This document shows positions 1 to 7,441 of a DNA stretch of 13,942 nucleotides, in pieces. The stretch comes from Candidatus Thalassarchaeaceae archaeon. Lineage in GTDB: Archaea; Thermoplasmatota; Poseidoniia; Poseidoniales; Thalassarchaeaceae. The position numbers and the translations under genes are program-made. Numbering within the stretch: position 1 is the first letter of the stretch; each line of letters opens with the position of its first letter. Under the pieces are notes generated by a model that was not told where the DNA came from, ran no database searches, and saw nothing but the letters and a program-made list of their open reading frames with translations. Location: NCBI GenBank assembly GCA_030747475.1, contig JASLKO010000011.1, positions 1 through 13,942 of the forward strand, read 5' to 3'.

Positions 1-1196
1 CATTTGCAGCCATTCAAAGTGCCAGCCGTGAATCTACAATCCAAGTGACGGGCATGGTTGCGCAAAAGCGCCCACCCAAGGTACCTGAGGGTGAGCCTGA
101 GCCACCTGCAGAATACGAAATCAATGTCACATCTGGCCAAATCCTAGCGCTCGCAGAAACTCCACTCCCAGTGGGTGTTGTCGACGATGTTCACGTTGGA
201 CTCGATGTCCGTCTAGACAATCGTCACCTCGACTTGCGTCGCGCGCACGTAAATGCCATGTTCCAGTTGCGTGGCAAGGTCCTACAGTATGGCCGTGATC
301 ATCTGATTACCGAAGGGTTCAACGAAATGAATTCACCCAAGATTATCGCCAGTGCTTCGGAAGGTGGCACCAACCTATTCCCAATGAAGTACTTTGAAAC
401 GGATGCTTACCTGTCACAATCCCCTCAATTGTACAAACAACTCGCAGTCCTTGGTGGCCTTGAACGCGTATTCGAAATCGGGCCTGCTTTCCGAGCCGAG
501 AAGCACGACACATACCGACATCTCAACGAATTCATCTCCTTTGATATCGAAGGTGCATGGATGAATGATGAAGACGTAATGTGTGTCCAAGAGAGAATGA
601 TTCACCACATCTGGAGTCAAGTGGCAGCAAATGACCAGAACCTAATCGATGTCATCAATGAATACAGAGCATCGCAGGAACAAGACCCAATCACTGTGGA
701 GGTCCCTAGTCTACCATTCCCACGAATCCCATACTGCGAAGCGATTGAAATCGTCAAAGCCGGTGGGGGGGAAATTGAGTGGGGCGACGATATCGAATCA
801 CACCACTGCGATTTGATTGCAGCAAAGTATCCAGGCTTCCACTTCCTACCACGTTGGCCGATGTCGATGAAACCGTTCTACATCTTCCATGACGAATCAG
901 AAAAGGGTTCTACAGGGGGACAACTCTCCCGTGGATTTGACCTCAATTATGGTCGTGACGAAATGACAAGTGGCGGCCAGCGAGAGCATCGAGTCGAAGT
1001 TCTTGAACAGAATCTCATCAACATGGATCTCAACCCCGCCGAGTTCACATTTTACACAGATGGATTCCGATTTGGAGCCCCGCCTCACGCAGGATGGGGA
1101 CTCGGTGTCGCTCGTCTACTAATGGTCCTCACCGGAGCAGGGAATGTACGCGAAGTTGTGCTCTTCCCGAGAGATCGAAGTCGAGTGACGCCTTGA
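1..1196 (+). CDS. aspS: Aspartyl-tRNA synthetase, archaeal type (5' end outside window)
   Basis: Charges tRNA-Asp with aspartate in the cytoplasm. The reading frame is open from position 3 to the TGA at 1194-1196, giving 397 visible residues; about 40 N-terminal residues of the OB-fold anticodon domain lie upstream of the window. The class II catalytic domain is clear: RLDNRHLDLRR, then SPKIIA, EGGTNLFPMKYF and SPQLYKQ, motif 2 around FRAEKHDTYRHLNEF, the SGGQREHR segment, and motif 3 GWGLGVARL followed by NVREVVLFPRD at the C terminus. This short form, without the bacterial GAD insertion, is the archaeal/eukaryal type. A Lys lies where Thermococcus AspRS has Lys85, a residue linked to discrimination of tRNA-Asp from tRNA-Asn, but the alignment is eye-made in a loop and the partner Trp26 position is not visible. 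Discriminating versus non-discriminating charging is therefore unresolved. Confidence 0.96.
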   Translation, partial: FAAIQSASRESTIQVTGMVAQKRPPKVPEGEPEPPAEYEINVTSGQILALAETPLPVGVVDDVHVGLDVRLDNRHLDLRRAHVNAMFQLRGKVLQYGRDHLITEGFNEMNSPKIIASASEGGTNLFPMKYFETDAYLSQSPQLYKQLAVLGGLERVFEIGPAFRAEKHDTYRHLNEFISFDIEGAWMNDEDVMCVQERMIHHIWSQVAANDQNLIDVINEYRASQEQDPITVEVPSLPFPRIPYCEAIEIVKAGGGEIEWGDDIESHHCDLIAAKYPGFHFLPRWPMSMKPFYIFHDESEKGSTGGQLSRGFDLNYGRDEMTSGGQREHRVEVLEQNLINMDLNPAEFTFYTDGFRFGAPPHAGWGLGVARLLMVLTGAGNVREVVLFPRDRSRVTP

Positions 1197-1227
1197 TTGG
1201 GGTGTGTCGATGAATTACAAATTACCG

Positions 1228-1235
1228 AATAATAT
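1228..1235 (+). promoter_or_regulatory. Candidate TATA box of the six-gene operon
   Basis: An AATAATAT element sits in the only substantial gap before the formyltransferase gene. An archaeal transcript would start about 25 bases downstream, near 1258, leaving a leader of roughly 25-30 nt that contains the hairpin at 1269-1283. Assigned from composition and spacing only. Confidence 0.35.
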
Positions 1236-1268
1236 CTGAATGCTCAACCGAAAAGAACGGGTATCTCT

Positions 1269-1283
1269 CACCCCTTCGGGGTG
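1269..1283 (+). promoter_or_regulatory. Leader hairpin overlapping the SD of the formyltransferase gene
   Basis: CACCCC-TTC-GGGGTG is a perfect 6-bp inverted repeat with a 3-nt loop. Its 3' arm holds the GGTGA-like ribosome binding site of the ATG at 1287, so the folded RNA would hide it. It has no U-tract, so a classic terminator for aspS is less likely. A similar arrangement occurs before the dioxygenase gene at 7941-7959. Confidence 0.55.
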
Positions 1284-1286
1284 AAT

Positions 1287-2012
1287 ATGGGGGATACGCC
1301 AGTCTTTGCCTATCTGCTTCTCAAAGAGCACCCATATGGGCGCGAGATGCTGCGACAAATGCTCTCAGAAGGATTTGTTCCAGCCATCATTATCGAAGAA
1401 GATTCAGCCATCGGTGATGAGGAACGTGAGAAATTCCTCAAGCGTATTGAAGGCAACCCAATCGCACCGACGATTGTCGAACAAGTTGCCGAGCTCGATG
1501 TCGTACATGTGACGGTTCCAATTCACAATTCTGAGGAGGTCATGCCGCATATTCGCGAGATGGACTTGGATCTGATTGTGTTCGGAGGAACACGTATCAT
1601 TCGTGGAGAAATTCTTGATTGCCCAAAAGACGGAGTTGTGAATTCACATCCGGGATTATTGCCCGATTGTCGAGGCTCCGCGAGCCCGGCCTGGTCCGTC
1701 TATCACGACATTCCTATCGGCAGCACCACTCACTTTTGCGACAATGGTATCGACACAGGAGAATTACTTCTACGTCGAGAATTCCCGGTGAAACGCGGGA
1801 TGACGTACGAAGATCTCTGCTACGAGACTCTTGTACTCGCAGGCGTTTTGATGAAGGAAGCGCTGATGGCATATGTTGCAGGAAAGTGGCCAGAAATGCG
1901 CCATGCCCAAGGCGAAAGCCCATGGCCTACCTTCCGTAACGCTCCTCCAGAGATTCTGGAAGTTGTGGACCAGAAGTTGGCTGACCAAACTTATGCACAC
2001 TATGTGGACTGA
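1287..2012 (+). CDS. Formyltransferase-domain protein (stand-alone catalytic domain)
   Basis: 241 residues from ATG 1287; a GTG at 1281 is also in frame but lies inside the leader hairpin. The protein is a member of the formyl transferase N-terminal fold (Fmt/PurN/PurU/ArnA superfamily), which moves a formyl group between 10-formyl-THF and an amine, or hydrolyses it. The catalytic triad is visible: Asn119 and His121 in VNSHPGLLP, and Asp156 in GIDTGELL, with the 2- and 35-residue spacings of the family. RGSASPAW after the His is the usual substrate loop. At 241 residues it lacks the C-terminal domain of methionyl-tRNA formyltransferase (about 315 aa), and archaea do not formylate initiator tRNA, so a small-molecule amine or formamide substrate is more likely. 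It is the first gene of the operon, 9 nt before the SDR gene. Substrate unknown. Confidence 0.88.
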   Translation: MGDTPVFAYLLLKEHPYGREMLRQMLSEGFVPAIIIEEDSAIGDEEREKFLKRIEGNPIAPTIVEQVAELDVVHVTVPIHNSEEVMPHIREMDLDLIVFGGTRIIRGEILDCPKDGVVNSHPGLLPDCRGSASPAWSVYHDIPIGSTTHFCDNGIDTGELLLRREFPVKRGMTYEDLCYETLVLAGVLMKEALMAYVAGKWPEMRHAQGESPWPTFRNAPPEILEVVDQKLADQTYAHYVD

Positions 2013-2021
2013 GGTGAATGA

Positions 2022-2783
2022 ATGAACAATCCGTATGCAAATGATGCAATGAAAGGAATGAGAGCCGTTGTCTGTGGTGCCTCCAAGGGCATTGGACGAG
2101 CCACTGCAGAAATGCTAGCGGCCTGTGGTGCTGATGTCATTGGACTCAGCCGAAGCGCACCAGACATCCCCGGTGTTCGCTCCATGTCCCTAGACTTGGA
2201 AGATGCCGATGCCATTGCAAAAACAATTTCAGGTGTTTTGGCGGCAGGTCCAATTCACATTCTAGTGAACAATGCGGGAGGGCCGCCTGGTGGCCCGCTA
2301 TTGGACAATGAAATCAAGGATTTTGAGGCCCCATTCAAACGTCACCTACATGCTGCACATCAAATCACACAGATGGTAGCCCCTAGCATGGAAGAAGCTG
2401 GCATGGGCCGAATCGTCAACATCATCTCTACATCCGTTCGTGAACCGATTCCAAACATCGGATTGTCCAACACCCTACGTGGTGCCATGGCATCATGGGC
2501 GAAATCACTGAGTCGGGAATTGCCTGCTTGTATTACAATCAACAATATCTTGCCAGGGTTTACCGATACGGATAGACTAGGGTCGCTGGCCGAATCAATT
2601 GAATCAAAAACAGGCCGAAGCCAACAAGACATTCACGACACTTGGATGGCACAAGTACCGATTGGACGCCTCATTGATCCGAGGGAAACCGCTTCGGCCA
2701 TTACCTTCCTTTGTTTACCACAATCAGGTGGAATTCGTGGCGTTAGTTTGGCAGTTGATGGTGGCCGCATGCGCTCCATTTGA
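2022..2783 (+). CDS. Divergent short-chain dehydrogenase/reductase (SDR) lacking YxxxK
   Basis: 253 residues, preceded by GAGGTGA at 2011-2017. The Rossmann nucleotide-binding motif GASKGIG (residues 19-25), a conserved Asp in LDLED (about 58), NNAG (83-86), the strand GRIVNIIS (129-136) and a C-terminal VDGG are all classic SDR features. However, the region that should carry the catalytic Tyr-x-x-x-Lys reads IGLSNTLRGAMASWAK (about 146-161), so neither residue is in place. I recall a known side clade of SDRs with an LSN..R segment here, annotated as 3-oxoacyl-ACP reductase-like, whose chemistry is unclear. The protein probably binds NAD(P) but may use another mechanism or act as a non-redox enzyme or sensor. 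Stop of the previous gene to start is 9 nt, so it is co-transcribed with the formyltransferase gene. Confidence 0.9.
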   Translation: MNNPYANDAMKGMRAVVCGASKGIGRATAEMLAACGADVIGLSRSAPDIPGVRSMSLDLEDADAIAKTISGVLAAGPIHILVNNAGGPPGGPLLDNEIKDFEAPFKRHLHAAHQITQMVAPSMEEAGMGRIVNIISTSVREPIPNIGLSNTLRGAMASWAKSLSRELPACITINNILPGFTDTDRLGSLAESIESKTGRSQQDIHDTWMAQVPIGRLIDPRETASAITFLCLPQSGGIRGVSLAVDGGRMRSI

Positions 2784-2792
2784 GGGATTGAA

Positions 2793-3632
2793 ATGGCTGG
2801 TGAATCGCTAACGCCCGAGCAGGCACATCACCTGCTAGATTTGATGGCCAAAGGCGAAGGCTTCGATGAGGGCATGGATGCAGGTGTGGCCCTCACATTG
2901 GCAGATATTGCATTGCAAATCGATCAACCAGAACGCGCTGAAGCCCTCATCACCCATGCCATTCAATTGGCCAAGAATACTGAAGACAATGACCAATTGG
3001 CTTGGGCATTGCTCACAAAAGCAAGAATTGTAAATGATGGAACCGCACTTGAAGAGGCTGAAGATTTGGTGGCTGTGAGTGAGGATGATTGGTTGCGCTC
3101 ATCATACAACAATCAATGTGGAATTTATGCCTTGGAAAATGGTGATTTATCTACAGCGAAATCCGCTTTTGCACAAAGCCTAGCACTCAAAGAAGCACTT
3201 GAGGACAAAGTCGGACAAGCAAATACACTCTACAACCTCGGCGAAATTTCCCGTGAAGAAGGAATGTTTGAGCAATCAAAGGAATTCCATGCGCGATGTG
3301 TGGACCTTTTGGAAGAGTTAGGCGACAGGAAAGGCATGGTCAATGGTTTGGCAATTCTCGGACATCTTGAGGCCATTGTAGCGAATGTGGATGGTGCAAT
3401 TATTCACTATGAGGCCGCTCTAGAAATCGCTGAACAAGAGGAGGATTTCGAAGGCACGGTTGTCTCTCGCTGGGGTTTGGCTGAAATGGCCAGAGCGGTC
3501 GATGATCAAGACTTGGAACTTCAACATCTATCGCAAGTCATGGCTGGATTCATGCAATTGGGTAGATCAACTCCAGAGCCAATCAAGGATCGGCTGAATG
3601 AATTGGCAGATTCTGTACACGGAGGGAACTGA
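2793..3632 (+). CDS. Tetratricopeptide (TPR) repeat protein
   Basis: 279 residues, cytoplasmic, no signal peptide or membrane segment. Three TPR-like helix pairs recur with a 40-residue period: about 103-136 (SYNNQCGIYALENGDLS start), 143-176 (ANTLYNLGEISREEGMFEQS) and 183-216 (VNGLAILGHLEAIVANVDGA). More degenerate helices before these (30-95) and after (220-275) probably complete a superhelix. The W-LG-Y-A-P-like positions and the repeated ALE.A.. helix B support TPR, but the individual repeats are not canonical. It starts 9 nt after the SDR stop, with GAGGG at 2782-2786 as ribosome binding site, and ends directly against the LLM gene. TPR proteins mediate protein-protein contacts, so a scaffold or regulator of the operon's enzymes is possible; no function is shown by sequence. 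Confidence 0.85.
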   Translation: MAGESLTPEQAHHLLDLMAKGEGFDEGMDAGVALTLADIALQIDQPERAEALITHAIQLAKNTEDNDQLAWALLTKARIVNDGTALEEAEDLVAVSEDDWLRSSYNNQCGIYALENGDLSTAKSAFAQSLALKEALEDKVGQANTLYNLGEISREEGMFEQSKEFHARCVDLLEELGDRKGMVNGLAILGHLEAIVANVDGAIIHYEAALEIAEQEEDFEGTVVSRWGLAEMARAVDDQDLELQHLSQVMAGFMQLGRSTPEPIKDRLNELADSVHGGN

Positions 3633-4853
3633 ATGGAATTCGATGTTTTCTTTTCGATTTCTCAGACTCCTGATGCAGCGGGCACATGTCCCGATGAAAC
3701 CACGATGTATGCCAATTATCTCGAACAACTCACAGTTGCTGATGACTTGGGGTATGGTGTTGCATGGTTGGCACAAGCACATTTGTCTACCGAGGTACAG
3801 AAACGAAACAAGAGACCTGTCATCCCTCATTGGGAAGGTGAAGTCGGTCTTTGTACCGATTTTTTCCAACTCGCCATGCTTTCGATGACACATACAAACC
3901 GAATCGAAATCGGGAGTGCTGTATTGTCAATCTTGGCAAATGGTGGACCGATTGCAGTTGCTGAAAGAATCGGGAACTTCTGTGCGTTACAAGAAGTCCG
4001 TGGGGATTCGAGAAAACTGAATTTGGGTTTCAGTGCGGGGCGATTCCAATTCATGGCATCTCCATATGGAATCGTGCCACGAAATGCCATCGAGGAAACT
4101 GCTTGGCCGGCTCTTCGAGGACAGATTTTTTGGGAAGCCGCAGAAATCATGCTACGTCTCGTACGTGGCGACACCATCTCTTCTGATGAGATTCGTAAGA
4201 CCACATTGTCTAGAGCAAACTTCCGCTCAGATGAGGATTGGATTGCAGTACAGAATGCAAATGGAAATGACGATGAAGCAATTGAAATCCCTCAAAGATA
4301 CCTGTTTGAGGAAATAAAAACCGTCCCTCAAGAGTGGGACAGAACAAAACTGAATTTGGTCATCGGTAGTCACGAACCTGCACTGCAAGAGCATGTCAAC
4401 AAATTCATGCCTGTCCAAGTTTTCAATCTCAGTATTACTCAACCAGAAGTCATCGAAGCGACACATGAACGGATGAAGGGTGCATATCTTGGTGAATGGG
4501 AACGTAGGATGATGCCTCGAACGGTCATGGTCTTCCTTAACGAAGAAGATGGGTTAAGTGAAATCGAAAAAACAGCAGCGGCGAAGATTGAATCTGAAGG
4601 GGCTCTTTCCTCATATTGGGCCGCGTTGGAAGGGACACTTGATCCTGCAAAAGTTTCCAAGGCTGCAAACAATGCTGTCATTGGAAACGCAACAGAAGTC
4701 GCGGCTCAAATTCGTGAACGATTTCATCCTGATGATCGCCTAATGCTGTGGTTTGACTTTTTCAGGCACGACTCCGAAAGAATCTGTCGCGACATGCGCG
4801 CATTCATGGACAAGGTCGTACCCCTTGTCAATGGGGGGGCATCGAATGAGTGA
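3633..4853 (+). CDS. Luciferase-like (LLM class) flavin-dependent monooxygenase
   Basis: 406 residues. The ATG at 3633 follows the TPR stop codon with no gap; GGAGG at 3621-3625 is well spaced. The family folds as a TIM barrel and uses reduced FMN (or F420) with O2 for hydroxylation, Baeyer-Villiger or ring-opening chemistry. Visible hallmarks are the N-terminal strand MEFDVFFSIS, the ADDLGYGVAWLAQAH segment (36-50), IEIGSAVLSILAN (91-103), the flavin-phosphate loop around GFSAGRFQF (132-140), and a C-terminal VIGNATEVAAQIRERF (349-364) typical of LLM proteins. Residues 180-240 look like an insertion with polar composition. The stop overlaps the next gene by 8 nt. In this cluster it is the best candidate for the oxygenase that makes or modifies the aromatic substrate, but LLM enzymes have diverse substrates, so this is inference. 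Confidence 0.9.
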   Translation: MEFDVFFSISQTPDAAGTCPDETTMYANYLEQLTVADDLGYGVAWLAQAHLSTEVQKRNKRPVIPHWEGEVGLCTDFFQLAMLSMTHTNRIEIGSAVLSILANGGPIAVAERIGNFCALQEVRGDSRKLNLGFSAGRFQFMASPYGIVPRNAIEETAWPALRGQIFWEAAEIMLRLVRGDTISSDEIRKTTLSRANFRSDEDWIAVQNANGNDDEAIEIPQRYLFEEIKTVPQEWDRTKLNLVIGSHEPALQEHVNKFMPVQVFNLSITQPEVIEATHERMKGAYLGEWERRMMPRTVMVFLNEEDGLSEIEKTAAAKIESEGALSSYWAALEGTLDPAKVSKAANNAVIGNATEVAAQIRERFHPDDRLMLWFDFFRHDSERICRDMRAFMDKVVPLVNGGASNE

Positions 4854-5997
4854 ACATCGACCATCTTCTGTCGCACCTGGAAGGCCGGGTTCAGCGGTTT
4901 ATCCGACATCTCCCATTTCAGATGGAGCAAAAGGTATCGCGACAGGGCGCGATGTTGAATGGGAACCACTCGTCGACTTCAGGCGCAATGACGTTTCAGA
5001 GAATACGATTCATGGCGCCATCGCTTGGGCTCATGGTTCTGAGGTCATCCATTCATTTGGAGGAAATGTTCTGTGTTATGGACGCAGTATGATGAAACCG
5101 CTACTGATGAAAGCATTCGCTGATGTCTTAGATTCAGAGCTGACTGACGAGCAGAAAGCGATTGCCTGCTCATCACACAATGGAGATACCGAACACGTTG
5201 CAGCAGCACAATCGATCCTTACTGAATCAGAATGGGGGTTGATGCAATGCCCCCTAGATGTACCTCTCATTCAATTCGGCCGCCAAGTACGCCGGCCTCG
5301 AAGATGGTTTCACACATGTTCTGGAGAGCATGCTGCGATTCTCCGGGCACTCCGTGCTTTGGGTATTAATCGCGCAGGTTACACATTGCCACAATCGGAT
5401 TGGTTCCCACTGTTCCTCGATGTACTTCGCCGATTTTTGGGCGACCCACACTGGGAACCCAAACGCGTTTCAAAGGATGGTTGTGGATTGCCTACAGTCT
5501 CCAATACAGTGAATGAACTCGCGGTGATGTTTGCTGGATTGGCTCGAGAAAAAGACGTGGATTGGATATGGGATTCCATGTGCAAGTATCCAGATCTCAT
5601 CGGAGGTTTCAATCGACTTGACTCAACAGCAATCAAGGCGGGTGATGGCATGGTGTTGGCCAAGGAAGGGGCCGATGGTTTACTCGGCCTTTCCGTCATT
5701 CACGAAGATTTCCCACAAGGTCTCGGCATTGTCATCAAAATCGCTCACGGATGGAATTCACAAGCCACCTGGTATGTTGCGCGTGCCGTGCTTGGTGTCC
5801 TTGGAATTGAGTTGAGAAATCCTTACCCACTACATCGACAAAAAGCATTCATTGTCCCAGGTGTCGTTCCTGAAGACCGACTTGACAAGTTGGAACAAGT
5901 GGTTACGTGGGACGAGTGGGATCCAAATTCAGACCGATGGTATTACGATTGGCGAAAATATTCCAATCCATTCTCTGGAGAGGGGAACCATGAGTGA
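4846..5997 (+). CDS. Asparaginase II-like amidohydrolase (Rhizobium etli AnsA/ReAV family) with altered metal-site residue
   Basis: 383 residues from ATG 4846, overlapping the LLM stop (ATGAGTGA); an in-frame ATG at 4831 is an alternative. The family hydrolyses L-asparagine to aspartate and ammonia and resembles serine beta-lactamases in fold. Matching blocks are RS-MM-KP (nucleophile-type Ser81 and Lys84), SSHNGDTEH (109-117), TCSGEHAA (157-164), KDGCGLP (210-216), and GDGMVLAKEGADGLLG (267-281, Lys273). Cys158 and Cys213 correspond to the two zinc-binding cysteines, but the Lys of the usual CSGKH motif is Glu161 here. There is an N-terminal extension of about 40 polar residues and an extra C-terminal tail (about 345-383) rich in Trp and Tyr. 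The serine/lysine machinery is kept, so hydrolase activity is likely, but the altered metal site and the gene context argue that the substrate may be another amide. It overlaps the ALDH gene by 8 nt. Confidence 0.87.
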   Translation: MSEHRPSSVAPGRPGSAVYPTSPISDGAKGIATGRDVEWEPLVDFRRNDVSENTIHGAIAWAHGSEVIHSFGGNVLCYGRSMMKPLLMKAFADVLDSELTDEQKAIACSSHNGDTEHVAAAQSILTESEWGLMQCPLDVPLIQFGRQVRRPRRWFHTCSGEHAAILRALRALGINRAGYTLPQSDWFPLFLDVLRRFLGDPHWEPKRVSKDGCGLPTVSNTVNELAVMFAGLAREKDVDWIWDSMCKYPDLIGGFNRLDSTAIKAGDGMVLAKEGADGLLGLSVIHEDFPQGLGIVIKIAHGWNSQATWYVARAVLGVLGIELRNPYPLHRQKAFIVPGVVPEDRLDKLEQVVTWDEWDPNSDRWYYDWRKYSNPFSGEGNHE

Positions 5998-7441
5998 GGT
6001 GACCGAACTTTCGAATTTCATTGGAGGGCAATGGCGCCCTGCAATTTGTGAACACTGGATTGAAGATTACGCTCCAGCTACTGGAGAACATATCGCCCGA
6101 ATCCCATGTTCTTCTAGCGAAGATGTAGATGATGCCGTTGAGGCTGCAATGGATGCCTTGGGAGGATGGGCGGCACTCAGTATTCTGGAACGTGCAAAGT
6201 GGTTGGACAAAATCGCAGATGCTTTGGATGCACGTGGTGAAGAAGTAGCACAATTGGAAAGTTTGGATACCGGTAAACCAATCACACTGGCTCGAAATGT
6301 CGATGCGGCACGGTCTGTAGCCAACTTCAGATTCTTTGCAGAACAAGGTCGTGAGTTTGAATCAGAGACCTTTGAAATGAGTGATGCGACCAATAGAGTA
6401 CTGTACAAACCAGTCGGTGTTGCAGGACTAATCACACCTTGGAATCTACCATTGTACTTACTATCCTGGAAAGTCGCTCCGGCATTATTGATGGGAAATA
6501 CAATTGTGGCCAAACCCTCCGAGTTGACACCGATGACCGCATCACTATTGGCGGAAGTCATCGAGGATGTCGGATTGCCAGATGGAGTGTTCAATTTGGT
6601 TCATGGCAATGGACTAGATGCTGGAGCACCCCTCACTTCACATCCGGATGTCGATCTTATTTCATTCACAGGAGGAACGGACACGGGGCGTGAAGTCGCC
6701 AAAGCGGCCTCATCCGGATTCAAGAAACTAAGTTTGGAGTTGGGGGGAAAGAATGCTACAATCGTACGGTCAGATGTTGATATTGAATCGATGATGCCAA
6801 GTATTGTTCGCGCTTCATTCTTGAATCAGGGCCAAGTTTGCTTGTGTGGTTCAAGAATCCTGATTCATGAATCGATTTACGACGCATTTGTAGGATCATT
6901 TCTCACTGCTGTAACCGACATGATTGTCGGTGACCCTGCGGATGAAGAAACTGTACTTGGCGCACTGATTTCACAATCACACAGAGACAAGGTACTCTCA
7001 TACATTGACCTCGCTGAACAAGAAGGTGGCGAAATTTTGTGTGGCGGGGGTGCACCGGTTGGAATTCCTGAAGCATTTGAAAATGGGTTTTGGATTTCGC
7101 CCACTGTCATCGATGGATTGGCACCCGACGCTCGTTGTGCAATGGAGGAAATTTTCGGCCCTGTTGTGACACTACATCCATTTTCGGATGACCAAGAAGC
7201 CATTGAAATCGCCAACATGACCGATTACGGGTTGGCCGGTTCAATATGGACTTCAGATGTTGAAGCGGGTGGTTTGATGGCTGAACAAATCGATTCCGGC
7301 ATGATCTGGGTTAACTGCTGGTTACATCGTGATTTGCGCGTCCCATTTGGTGGTGTCAAAAATAGTGGTGTGGGTCGAGAAGGTGGACGATGGAGTCTCG
7401 GATTCTTTTCCGAAGCGATCAACATCTGTGTCAAGCACTGA
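5990..7441 (+). CDS. amnC: Aldehyde dehydrogenase, 2-aminomuconic semialdehyde dehydrogenase type (AmnC/ALDH8A1)
   Basis: 483 residues from ATG 5990, which overlaps the previous stop; GGAGAGGGG lies at 5977-5985. It should oxidise 2-aminomuconic 6-semialdehyde, or a close analogue, to the acid with NAD+. Catalytic residues are Asn152 in TPWNLP, Glu250 in LELGGK, and Cys284 in GQVCLC. Subfamily marks match ALDH8A1 and Pseudomonas AMSDH rather than general ALDHs: WNLPLYLLSWKVAPALL (151-167), NQGQVCLCGSR (279-289), GALISQSH (324-331), and VNCWLHRDLRVPFGG (441-455). In the last, Arg447 is the likely partner of the substrate carboxylate, with Arg108 in the DAARSVANFRFF stretch as the likely second arginine. 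The length is normal. It closes the six-gene operon, and the dioxygenase that would make its substrate starts 520 nt downstream. Related enzymes also take 2-hydroxymuconic semialdehyde, so the exact substrate is not proved. Confidence 0.92.
   Translation: MSEVTELSNFIGGQWRPAICEHWIEDYAPATGEHIARIPCSSSEDVDDAVEAAMDALGGWAALSILERAKWLDKIADALDARGEEVAQLESLDTGKPITLARNVDAARSVANFRFFAEQGREFESETFEMSDATNRVLYKPVGVAGLITPWNLPLYLLSWKVAPALLMGNTIVAKPSELTPMTASLLAEVIEDVGLPDGVFNLVHGNGLDAGAPLTSHPDVDLISFTGGTDTGREVAKAASSGFKKLSLELGGKNATIVRSDVDIESMMPSIVRASFLNQGQVCLCGSRILIHESIYDAFVGSFLTAVTDMIVGDPADEETVLGALISQSHRDKVLSYIDLAEQEGGEILCGGGAPVGIPEAFENGFWISPTVIDGLAPDARCAMEEIFGPVVTLHPFSDDQEAIEIANMTDYGLAGSIWTSDVEAGGLMAEQIDSGMIWVNCWLHRDLRVPFGGVKNSGVGREGGRWSLGFFSEAINICVKH

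Noticed and set aside
1269..1283. Rho-independent-like terminator for aspS
   Set aside because: No U-tract follows the hairpin, and its 3' arm carries the ribosome binding site of the next gene.
1287..2012. Methionyl-tRNA formyltransferase (fmt)
   Set aside because: The C-terminal tRNA-binding domain is missing and the likely host is archaeal, with no formyl-Met initiation.
4846..5997. Reading the two ATGAGTGA junctions (4846-4853 and 5990-5997) as a repeat element
   Set aside because: Both are simply an MSE start overlapping a stop by 8 nt; the identity is short and explained by start-stop overlap.
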